From JANRKH01 sp033763595 (GTDB lineage Bacteria > Pseudomonadota > Alphaproteobacteria > Rickettsiales > Rickettsiaceae), in contig JANRKH010000006.1 of the NCBI GenBank assembly GCA_033763595.1, positions 1-22,307 of the forward strand: DNA of 22,307 nt. The letters are read 5' to 3'. The notes below the pieces were generated by a model. It saw only the letters and a list, made by a program, of their open reading frames with translations. It searched no databases and was not told the origin of the DNA. Position numbers and translations under genes: made by a program. Shown one piece after another: positions 1-7,303 of this stretch. Position 1 is the first letter of the stretch. Each line of letters opens with the position of its first letter.

Positions 1-3000
1 TTAGCATATGATGAAGCGATAAGGCTAAAGCCAGAAGATAATGAATTTTGTGCATTAGCCTATTGTAATAAAGGAGTTGCCCTTGAGAAACTTTTAAGGC
101 ATGAGGATGCAATCAAAGCCTATGATGAAGCAATCAGGCTAAAGCAAGATTATGCAGATGCTTACTTTAACAAAGGAAATGCCCTTGAGAAACTTTCAAG
201 ACACACTGATGCAATCAGTGCCTTTGATGAAGCAATCAGGTTAGAGCCGAATGATGCATTAGCCTACAATAACAAAGGAATTGTCCTTCGTAATCTTTCA
301 AGATATGAGGATGCAATCGCGGCCTTTGATGAAGCAATCAGGTTAGAGCCGAATGATGCATTAGCCTACAATAACAAAGGAATTGCCCTTCGTAATCTTT
401 CAAGATATGAGGAAGCAGCCATGATATTCTTAGAAATAGGAAATGTCCTTGATAATCTTTCCAGATATCTTGAGGCAATTAGAGCATATGATGAAGCAAT
501 AAAGCTAAAACCGGATTTAGCATTAGCTTACTATAACAAAGGAGCTATAATGCATAAAATGTCCCGATACAACGAAGCCGTCACAGCCTTTGATGAAGCT
601 ATAAGGCTAAAGCCAGAAGATAGAGAATTTTGTACAAAAGCTAACAATATTAAAGGAATTGCGTTTGAGAAACTGTCTAGATATGCTGAGGCAGCGACTG
701 CATATTTAGCAGAAGGAATTGCGTTTGATCAACTTTTTAAATATGAAGAAGCAATCATAGCCTATGATAAAGCTATAAGGTTAGCACCGAATGATGCAGG
801 TGCCTATAATATAAAAGGACTTGCCCTCTATAATCTTGCAAGATACGAAGAAGCAATAGAAGTACTTGACGCGGCCATCAGCCTAAGGCCAGATTTAGCA
901 GAAGCGTACAATAGTAAAGGACTTGCGCTTATGTATCTTTCAAGATACGAAGAAGCATCTGCTTCCTTCTTAGCAGAAGGAACTGTTTATTGTAATCTTT
1001 TCAGATACATTAATGCAATCTCAGCTTGCGATAAAGCTATAGTTATAGCCCCTAATAATGCAGATGCCTATAATAGCAAAGGACTTGCACTTATTTATCT
1101 TGAAAGATACGAAGAGGCAATAGAAGTACTTGACGCGGCCATCAGCCTAAGGCCAGATTTAGCAGAAGCGTACAATAGTAAAGGACTTGCGCTTATGTAT
1201 CTCTCAAGATACGAAGAAGCATCTGCTTCATTCTTAGCAGAAGGAACTGTTTATTGTAATCTATCTAGATACGAGGAGGCAATTAGAGCCTTTGATCAAG
1301 TTATAATGCTAGCCCCAAATGATCCGGATGTCCAGGGTCATAAAGGACTTGCACTTATTTATCTTGAAAGATACGAAGAAGCAATCATAGCCTTTGATGA
1401 AGCTATAAGGCTAAAGTCAGAAGATAAAGAATTTTGTGCAGTTGCCTACAGAATAAAAGGAGCTTCGTTTGAGAAACTTTCTAGACACGATGAGGCTGCT
1501 GTTGCCTTCTCAGAAGAAGGAAATGCACTTTGTAAACTTTCTAGACACGATGAGGCTATAATAGCCTATGATGAAGCAATCAGGCTCAAGCAAGAAGATA
1601 ATGAATTTTGCGCGAAAATCAATAATAACAAAGGACTGATACTTCACAATCTTTCTAGACACGATGAGGCTATTACAGCATACGATGAAGCTATATGGTT
1701 AAAACCGGATTATGCTGAGGCATATTATAACAAAGGAGCTACCTTCTTAATTCTTGCTAGATACGTTGATGCAATCAAAGCCTATGATGAAGCTATAAGA
1801 CTAAAACCGGATTATGCTGAGGCGTACAATGATAAAGGACTTGCACTTCGAAATCTATCTAGATACGAGGAGGCAACTAAAGCCTATGATGAAGCTATAA
1901 GAGTTGATGACAAGGTGATGCTATATTATTTAAACAAAGCACAAACTCTTCAAAAAATGCAAGCTGGCAAGCAACCGGAAGAACAAAGAAAAATACAATT
2001 ACAAAAACAAGAATGTCTAAACAAAGCTTACGAAATTTCGCTGGATAAAAGCTTACTTAACTCTAATAAGCTCTCTAAAGCAAATATTGTCTATATGAAC
2101 AATATGTTCGATGAGAGAAGTAAGTTACTAGAAAAGTTCAAAGATCTATCTTATGAAGTAAATGAACTTAAAAAAGATGGTATTGATACTAGTAGTCTTG
2201 ATCAAAACTTGAGCGATATACAAGCGCAAATTATAGAATCAGTAGAAGTATCTGAAGCAAAAGAAGAAGCGCTACTTGAGCCAGCAAAAAGAGAAGGAAG
2301 AACATCTCGAAGCTCTTCCTTAAGAATTACATCGAATGAAGATCTACAAGAACATCTTGCACATCTTTATGAGATGATGGAACAAACGCGCCTTGAAAAC
2401 TTAAGACTAAGACAGGAATTTGAACGTGAAAAACAGGAGAGAGGGTATCTACAAAAAATCACAGAAGAACAGCAAGAAAAAATAGTAAACTTGGCAACTA
2501 ATCAAGTAAAGTTAGGGACTGGACAAGAAGAGCAGCAACACAAAATCGAGTCACTAGATAAAAGTCAGATAGACATAAGAAAAATAGTAGATGAAGATCG
2601 GGCAAGAATTGATTTAGTTGAGCAAGATCGTGAGTCACTAGATCAAACACTTAACTCAAAATTTGAATCACTACAAAAAGAGTTAGATACAAAACAAGAT
2701 GACCAAAAAGCTATATTAATAAACAAATTTCAAGAATTCGGATTAACAGCTACAAGAGATCAACAAAAAATAATAAATTATTTCGATTCTTTTGTTTCTT
2801 CTCTTGAGAAAGACTTTCTTGTATCAAAACTTCTAATAGATGGAACATTTACTATAGATACAGGAGGATTACTTATTGATACTGCATCAGCTCTTATGTC
2901 CATGGCGCCAGGAGGAGAAGTATTAAGTGTAGGAGCAGGAAAATGGAATGATTTTGTTAAATCAGCAGACTTAAAAAAAGCTGCAACTAAAATAAATCAC

Positions 3001-3708
3001 CTTGCAGCAACTATTCCTGAAATATGTGACTTTGCAGGAGATCTTGCTATTCGTATAATACACGATAAAACATATAGAGATAAAATATTAAATCTAGAAA
3101 ATAACGGTGAGTTTAGCAAAGAAAAGACAAGTTTCTACAAAAAAATAAAGGATTTTTATAAAAAAGCTCAAGAAGAATTTAATACAGGACTATATGGGGA
3201 ACAATATAAATCTATACAAGGAAAACTTGCTGCAATAGATGTAAGTAAAATAATAGAGAAATATTTAAAAGAATTAAAAGCTCCAAGCACAGAGCAGCAT
3301 AAAGAAGATTTAGCTGATATATTTGCCCATATCATAACACAAGAATCAGCGGAAAATAATACTTCCGGCAACAACAATCATACATCCGCAATGGCACAGG
3401 TTAATCTAGAATCTCTAAACCAAAATGATCCAAATAAAAAGCCGACAGTAAACTCAAAAACATACGTAATATCAAAAATAACATATAACAACCCTCTTCT
3501 TAACTTCCTAGCAAAGGAAGAAAATGAAGAAATACAAAATCAAATCATAAATAAACATGGATCAAGGGGCTTAAGTAAGCTCATAGATATTTTTGAACCT
3601 AAAGATTCTGCCGAAAACCGTGCAGAATCAGCCCCAACCACAGACCAATTCCTCGCCTCCTTACTTGGCTCAGCCACGCAAGAGTTCAGCGAGCTTGATC
3701 AAGCATAG
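1..3708 (+). CDS. Large TPR-repeat / coiled-coil protein, 5' end outside the window
   Basis: The frame is open from base 1, so the gene starts upstream; the ATG at 421 is internal, inside a repeat. The visible part encodes 1235 residues. Residues 1 to about 640 are some 21 degenerate TPR units (helix A, then a helix B beginning SRYEEA). Most units are 34 residues, but some are 38 (an extra EFCA-like insert after the Pro loop) and five are only 20. Residues about 650-930 are charged, Gln/Glu/Lys-rich and probably coiled coil. A glycine-rich hydrophobic stretch lies near 955-980, followed by a helical C-terminal region and an Asn-rich linker. No catalytic motif is visible. TPR arrays mediate protein-protein contacts, and large TPR proteins are common among Rickettsiales and Legionella host-interaction factors, so an effector or surface scaffold is inferred rather than shown. 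Any signal peptide would lie outside the window. Confidence 0.85.
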   Translation, partial: LAYDEAIRLKPEDNEFCALAYCNKGVALEKLLRHEDAIKAYDEAIRLKQDYADAYFNKGNALEKLSRHTDAISAFDEAIRLEPNDALAYNNKGIVLRNLSRYEDAIAAFDEAIRLEPNDALAYNNKGIALRNLSRYEEAAMIFLEIGNVLDNLSRYLEAIRAYDEAIKLKPDLALAYYNKGAIMHKMSRYNEAVTAFDEAIRLKPEDREFCTKANNIKGIAFEKLSRYAEAATAYLAEGIAFDQLFKYEEAIIAYDKAIRLAPNDAGAYNIKGLALYNLARYEEAIEVLDAAISLRPDLAEAYNSKGLALMYLSRYEEASASFLAEGTVYCNLFRYINAISACDKAIVIAPNNADAYNSKGLALIYLERYEEAIEVLDAAISLRPDLAEAYNSKGLALMYLSRYEEASASFLAEGTVYCNLSRYEEAIRAFDQVIMLAPNDPDVQGHKGLALIYLERYEEAIIAFDEAIRLKSEDKEFCAVAYRIKGASFEKLSRHDEAAVAFSEEGNALCKLSRHDEAIIAYDEAIRLKQEDNEFCAKINNNKGLILHNLSRHDEAITAYDEAIWLKPDYAEAYYNKGATFLILARYVDAIKAYDEAIRLKPDYAEAYNDKGLALRNLSRYEEATKAYDEAIRVDDKVMLYYLNKAQTLQKMQAGKQPEEQRKIQLQKQECLNKAYEISLDKSLLNSNKLSKANIVYMNNMFDERSKLLEKFKDLSYEVNELKKDGIDTSSLDQNLSDIQAQIIESVEVSEAKEEALLEPAKREGRTSRSSSLRITSNEDLQEHLAHLYEMMEQTRLENLRLRQEFEREKQERGYLQKITEEQQEKIVNLATNQVKLGTGQEEQQHKIESLDKSQIDIRKIVDEDRARIDLVEQDRESLDQTLNSKFESLQKELDTKQDDQKAILINKFQEFGLTATRDQQKIINYFDSFVSSLEKDFLVSKLLIDGTFTIDTGGLLIDTASALMSMAPGGEVLSVGAGKWNDFVKSADLKKAATKINHLAATIPEICDFAGDLAIRIIHDKTYRDKILNLENNGEFSKEKTSFYKKIKDFYKKAQEEFNTGLYGEQYKSIQGKLAAIDVSKIIEKYLKELKAPSTEQHKEDLADIFAHIITQESAENNTSGNNNHTSAMAQVNLESLNQNDPNKKPTVNSKTYVISKITYNNPLLNFLAKEENEEIQNQIINKHGSRGLSKLIDIFEPKDSAENRAESAPTTDQFLASLLGSATQEFSELDQA
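841..1263 (+). repeat. Internal 264-bp (88-codon) duplication within the TPR array
   Basis: Bases 841-999 recur almost unchanged at 1105-1263. The offset is 264 bases, which equals two 34-residue units plus one 20-residue unit. Only a few substitutions separate the copies, whereas other units in the array have diverged widely, so this looks like a recent in-frame expansion. Confidence 0.85.
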
Positions 3709-3751
3709 CCCAGCATCCGTAGTGAATTGTAGTTTTTCCCATGTTTGAATG

Positions 3752-3800
3752 ATCTGCAAATTTCGTTTGACTAGACGCCGAGGCGGTCGTATTTGCAGAT
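3752..3800. terminator. Imperfect 49-bp palindrome after the TPR gene
   Basis: ATCTGCAAAT at 3752-3761 is perfectly complemented by ATTTGCAGAT at 3791-3800. The interior contains a second GC-rich inverted segment (CGCC-GA-GGCG). It lies 43 bases after the TPR stop codon. No clear T-run follows, so it could be a transcription stop, a repeat remnant or a processing signal. Confidence 0.4.
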
Positions 3801-3915
3801 GCTTGCATATGATCTTCCTAAAATTCGTAGAGACTTAGTATAAAGCCTTTAACTCTTAAACTATTGCATATAGTGTTTTGTTTTTTAAAAAAATCTTATA
3901 TTTATATGTATTTAT

Positions 3916-3945
3916 TTGCATAAGTCACAAATTTTCTGCTATAAT
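3916..3945 (+). promoter_or_regulatory. Sigma70-like promoter for clpX
   Basis: TTGCAT (3916-3921) and a perfect TATAAT (3940-3945) are separated by 18 bases. They lie about 30 bases before the clpX start, which has AGGAG at 3966-3970. Confidence 0.6.
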
Positions 3946-3974
3946 TCTATGATAAAGAATTTACCAGGAGAGTT

Positions 3975-5231
3975 ATGAGCAAAGAAAATAAACAGAGTTT
4001 GCATTGTTCCTTTTGCGGAAAAGATCAACAGGATGTAAAACGACTCATAGCAGGCCCTTCTGTATATATTTGTAACGAATGTATCGATTTATGTATCAGC
4101 ATAATAAAAGAAGATACTACTGTAAATATAAAGGCTACAAGCACAAAAACACCCTCCCCAAAAGATATATTCGATGTTCTGAATGCCTACGTTGTAGGCC
4201 AGGAGAATGCAAAGAAAGTAATATCAGTTGCTGTTTATAATCATTACAAAAGGCTAGGGCAGATTGATATCGAGTCAAATGAAGTTGAGATTGCTAAATC
4301 GAATATATTGCTTATCGGACCAACCGGCACGGGCAAAACACTTCTTGCACAAACTCTTGCAAAAATTTTGGACGTTCCATTCGCCTTTGCAGATGCAACT
4401 ACTCTCACGGAAGCTGGTTATGTGGGTGAAGATGTAGAAAATATCATTTTAAGGTTGTTACAAGCGTCAGATTATAATGTCGAAAAAGCACAAAGGGGTA
4501 TAGTATATATAGATGAAATTGATAAAATAACCAGGAAGTCTGAAAATCCTTCAATTACAAGGGATGTTTCAGGGGAGGGCGTTCAACAAGCTCTTCTAAA
4601 AATTATGGAAGGTACTGTAGCGTCTGTGCCGCCGCAGGGGGGGCGCAAACATCCCCAGCAAGATTTTCTTCAGGTAGATACAACAAATATTCTGTTTATA
4701 TGCGGAGGTGCATTTGTTGGGCTTGATAAAATAATAGAATCGCGCGTAGCTCAAGGTGGAATTGGTTTTGGCGCAAGGATTACGAGTCAAAAAGATCATG
4801 ATCCTATGGAAACATTAAATTTGCTAGAGATAGAGGATTTGATTAAATTTGGGATTATACCGGAATTTGTTGGAAGGTTGCCTGTTATCACTTGCCTTCA
4901 TGATTTGGACAAGGAAGCGCTAATAAATGTGCTAACAGAGCCAAAAAACGCATTGGTTAAACAATATAAAAAACTCTTCTCGATTGACGGGATTGAACTC
5001 GAGTTTACTGACAATGCACTCGTATCTATCGCTGAGAAGGCAATACAAAGAAAAACCGGTGCAAGGGGACTTAGGTCAATACTTGAAAATGTTCTTCTTG
5101 ATACAATGTTTGATGTTGATATGATGAAGGATAAGAAGGTGATGGTCACTGAAGGTTCTTCGGGAGGAAAAAGTCCTATCGAAGTTCAGGTTATACCTAA
5201 GGTCAAAATACAAAAAAAGAAGGCTAGTTAA
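3975..5231 (+). CDS. clpX: ATP-dependent Clp protease ATP-binding subunit ClpX
   Basis: This is the AAA+ unfoldase that recognises tagged substrates and feeds them to the ClpP peptidase in the cytosol. The 418 residues match the family length. The N-terminal zinc-binding domain has C11, C14, C33 and C36. Walker A (GPTGTGKT) is at 115-122, the pore loop GYVG at 148-151, Walker B (VYIDE) at 177-181, and the ClpP-docking IGF loop at 263-265. A GARGLR sensor-2 segment is near the C terminus. The ATG at 3975 has AGGAG four bases upstream and its own promoter. clpP, the usual upstream neighbour in many bacteria, is not in this window; a TPR gene lies upstream instead. The gene converges on the ABC ATPase gene across a 93-base spacer in which I see no clear terminator. 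Confidence 0.98.
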   Translation: MSKENKQSLHCSFCGKDQQDVKRLIAGPSVYICNECIDLCISIIKEDTTVNIKATSTKTPSPKDIFDVLNAYVVGQENAKKVISVAVYNHYKRLGQIDIESNEVEIAKSNILLIGPTGTGKTLLAQTLAKILDVPFAFADATTLTEAGYVGEDVENIILRLLQASDYNVEKAQRGIVYIDEIDKITRKSENPSITRDVSGEGVQQALLKIMEGTVASVPPQGGRKHPQQDFLQVDTTNILFICGGAFVGLDKIIESRVAQGGIGFGARITSQKDHDPMETLNLLEIEDLIKFGIIPEFVGRLPVITCLHDLDKEALINVLTEPKNALVKQYKKLFSIDGIELEFTDNALVSIAEKAIQRKTGARGLRSILENVLLDTMFDVDMMKDKKVMVTEGSSGGKSPIEVQVIPKVKIQKKKAS

Positions 5232-5324
5232 AATCAGCACTCCGCTTGCTATATTCTTCCCATTTAAGTACTTGGCCTATTGATCGCCTCCGCTAGCTTA
5301 AACTTGGCATTAATATAATCGCAC

Positions 5325-6248
5325 TCATGAGTTTTTGTACAATTCTCGAAACACAGTTTCAAGGCTTACCTCTTTTACTGACAAATCTAGAATAGGGAAA
5401 GATTCATTAGAGATATGTTGCAAAATCTCTGAAAGATCGGCACCTTGCTTATTGTATTTTATAATTAGAGCATCTCTTTCTATTTTGCACTGATACTTTT
5501 TCAGGCTATCTGGAATATTTGAAATTGGGCTGCCTAATTTTATGAATAACTCTTTACCTTGGATTTTTCTGAGCAGAACATCCTTGCTTTCACAACATAT
5601 TAGTTTTCCGCCATTTATAAAAGCTATATTGTCACATAATTTTTCTGCTTCTTCTAAGTAATGAGTTGTAATTATAATAGTTGTGCCTTTGTTGTTAAGT
5701 TCAAGCACATAATCCCATAAATGATCTCTCAGTTCAATATCAACGCCAGCTGTTGGTTCATCTAGAATGAGTACGTCCGGGGAATGTACCATTGCTTTTG
5801 CAACAAGCAATCTTCTCTTCATGCCACCAGAAAGTTCTCTAGGAGTCGCATTTGCTTTGTCCGCAAGGCTAAGTGCCGATAGAATCTCAGAAGTTTTTCT
5901 ACTATTTGGTCTTATGCCATAATATCCAGCATAAAATTCCAATGTTTCTTTTACGGTAAAGTAAGTGTCAAGCGCGATTTCTTGAGGTACAACACCTATT
6001 TTTTTCTTTGATTCTTTTGGGTTCTTTGTGATATCAATACCCATAATTTCAGCGGTGCCAGATGTTTTCCTAACTAGCCCTGCTAGTATGTTGATAAGAG
6101 TTGACTTACCTGCTCCATTAGGGCCCAGCAACCCGAGAATTGAACCGCGCTCAACTTTAAGATCTAGTTCGATAAGCGCTTTTTTTGGGGGGGAGGGACC
6201 CCTCTGCTCGTATGTTTTTGAAAGTTTTTCTACATTAAGTGCGAGCAT
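5325..6248 (-). CDS. ABC transporter ATP-binding protein (ABC-2/CcmA-like exporter type)
   Basis: This is the nucleotide-binding subunit of an ABC exporter, 307 residues. Walker A (GPNGAGKS) is at about 42-49, the signature LSGGMKRR at 139-146, Walker B with LILDEP at 160-165, and the switch His at 196 (TTH). The sequence resembles the CcmA/YadG group that pairs with ABC-2 membrane permeases. The last 80 residues form the divergent C-terminal domain usual for this group. No permease gene is adjacent, so the substrate is unknown. It is the last gene of the rpoZ-grxD-ABC operon, and its start overlaps the glutaredoxin stop by 14 bases, implying translational coupling. A T7G7 tract (6180-6193 on the plus strand) lies within codons for residues about 19-23 and could be slippage-prone. 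Confidence 0.9.
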   Translation of the reverse strand: MLALNVEKLSKTYEQRGPSPPKKALIELDLKVERGSILGLLGPNGAGKSTLINILAGLVRKTSGTAEIMGIDITKNPKESKKKIGVVPQEIALDTYFTVKETLEFYAGYYGIRPNSRKTSEILSALSLADKANATPRELSGGMKRRLLVAKAMVHSPDVLILDEPTAGVDIELRDHLWDYVLELNNKGTTIIITTHYLEEAEKLCDNIAFINGGKLICCESKDVLLRKIQGKELFIKLGSPISNIPDSLKKYQCKIERDALIIKYNKQGADLSEILQHISNESFPILDLSVKEVSLETVFRELYKNS

Positions 6249-6594
6249 TATGTTTTGTATTATTTTTATATACTATATTCTTACTATCTAATATATCGAA
6301 CAACTCTTTTGTTTGAAATAATTCTTTTACGATATCGCAACCACCTATAAACTCGCCTTTTATGTAAAGCTGTGGTATTGTTGGCCAGTCAGAATATTGT
6401 TTTATACCCTCTCTAATGTCCATATTTTCAAGTACGTTAACAGATTTAAACTGGACTTCCAATTTTTGCAAAATAGCGACCACTGCAGCAGAGAAGCCGC
6501 ATTGAGGAAAATCCTCTGTACCTTTCATAAATAAGACAATCTCATTTTCACTTATGATTTGGTCGAAAAACTTAAAAACTTCTTTTTGTTCCAT
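6235..6594 (-). CDS. grxD: Monothiol glutaredoxin (Grx4/GrxD type)
   Basis: This 119-residue protein has the CGFS active site at 32-35, the hallmark of monothiol glutaredoxins that bind a glutathione-ligated [2Fe-2S] cluster and act in Fe-S cluster trafficking. FMKGTEDFPQCGFS, the later WPTIPQLYIKGEFIGGCDI (cis-Pro glutathione site) and the GG pair are all intact. Length is close to the family norm of about 105-115 residues; the extra residues are a short basic tail (ending NART) encoded in the 14-base overlap with the ABC gene. It is 26 bases downstream of rpoZ and has no obvious Shine-Dalgarno, so it is probably read through from the rpoZ promoter. Confidence 0.96.
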   Translation of the reverse strand: MEQKEVFKFFDQIISENEIVLFMKGTEDFPQCGFSAAVVAILQKLEVQFKSVNVLENMDIREGIKQYSDWPTIPQLYIKGEFIGGCDIVKELFQTKELFDILDSKNIVYKNNTKHNART

Positions 6595-6620
6595 GATATG
6601 TAGATATATTTGGCATAAAG

Positions 6621-7016
6621 TTAGATTTTTTCGTCGTCAATTCCTTCCTCATCTTCAAAGTACATACTATCATCATCAACATGCATCTGATCTTCGGTAA
6701 GTGCATAATCACTGTTATCAGGAGTAAATTCTTCATGTATCTCTTTGTCGATAAATTCTATCTCCTCTTTTATAGCCTCATTAATTGACTGAGGATGAAG
6801 AGTATGTAAAAATCTTTCCTTAAGATCTTGAATTTTAATATGACCCGCTGCTATTTCTTTTAGGGATATAACAGTTTTTTTGTCATTATCAACAGGGACT
6901 GTGATGTGCGCTCCCGCGTGTATATCTTTTGCTCTCTGGGCAGCAAGTATCACGAGTTCAAATCTATTATTTGTTTTACCCTCACCAACACAATCTTCCA
7001 CTGTTACTCTCGCCAT
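6621..7016 (-). CDS. rpoZ: DNA-directed RNA polymerase omega subunit
   Basis: Omega is the small RNA polymerase subunit that folds around the beta' C terminus and assists assembly. The start MARVTVEDC, the NNRFELVILAAQRAKDI core and the later KTVISLKEIAAGHI segment are typical. At 131 residues it is longer than E. coli omega (about 91). Residues 85-131 are a strongly acidic Asp/Glu tail, as seen in several alphaproteobacterial omegas. It is first in the operon with grxD and the ABC ATPase, and divergent from dnaK. Confidence 0.95.
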   Translation of the reverse strand: MARVTVEDCVGEGKTNNRFELVILAAQRAKDIHAGAHITVPVDNDKKTVISLKEIAAGHIKIQDLKERFLHTLHPQSINEAIKEEIEFIDKEIHEEFTPDNSDYALTEDQMHVDDDSMYFEDEEGIDDEKI

Positions 7017-7046
7017 ATTATCTCTACTAATATATTTAAATAAAAT

Positions 7047-7075
7047 ATAATAATGCGAGTTTTTGTAATAATCAA
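7047..7075 (-). promoter_or_regulatory. Sigma70-like promoter for the rpoZ operon
   Basis: On the minus strand TTGATT (7075-7070) and TATTAT (7052-7047) are 17 bases apart, about 30 bases before the rpoZ start. It sits in the divergent rpoZ/dnaK spacer. Confidence 0.5.
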
Positions 7076-7242
7076 CAAAAATAATTTCTTATAACCCGAG
7101 TAGTATGCTTCTCTCTAAAATGATCCTATCGCCTCTTAGGGAAAACGGCCTAGTTTCTCTATGAATTTCTATCCAGCTATATACAAATGTACAGAGAAAA
7201 TACCAGCCTAGAAAGTTTTGTTTAAAAAAATTCTCTGAGCCT

Positions 7243-7270
7243 CTTGTAATTAAAAAAATGATACTTATAT
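7243..7270 (+). promoter_or_regulatory. Putative sigma32 (RpoH) heat-shock promoter for dnaK
   Basis: CTTGTA (7243-7248), 15 bases, then CTTATAT (7264-7270). This fits the alphaproteobacterial RpoH pattern of a CTTG -35 and a CYTAT -10. It is 33 bases before the dnaK start, which has a strong GAGGAG at 7291-7296. It is a pattern match only. The remainder of the 287-base spacer (7017-7303) shows nothing else I can name. Confidence 0.45.
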
Positions 7271-7303
7271 GACTACCATAATTCTTAAGCGAGGAGTAAA
7301 TAT

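Noticed and set aside
421..423. ATG as the start of the TPR gene
   Set aside because: The same frame is open from base 1 with four more TPR units before it, and the ATG lies within a repeat unit.
6180..6193. T7G7 tract in the ABC ATPase gene as a phase-variation switch
   Set aside because: Only seven bases each; clpX has a similar G7 run at 4637-4643, and the frames are intact. It is too weak without population data.
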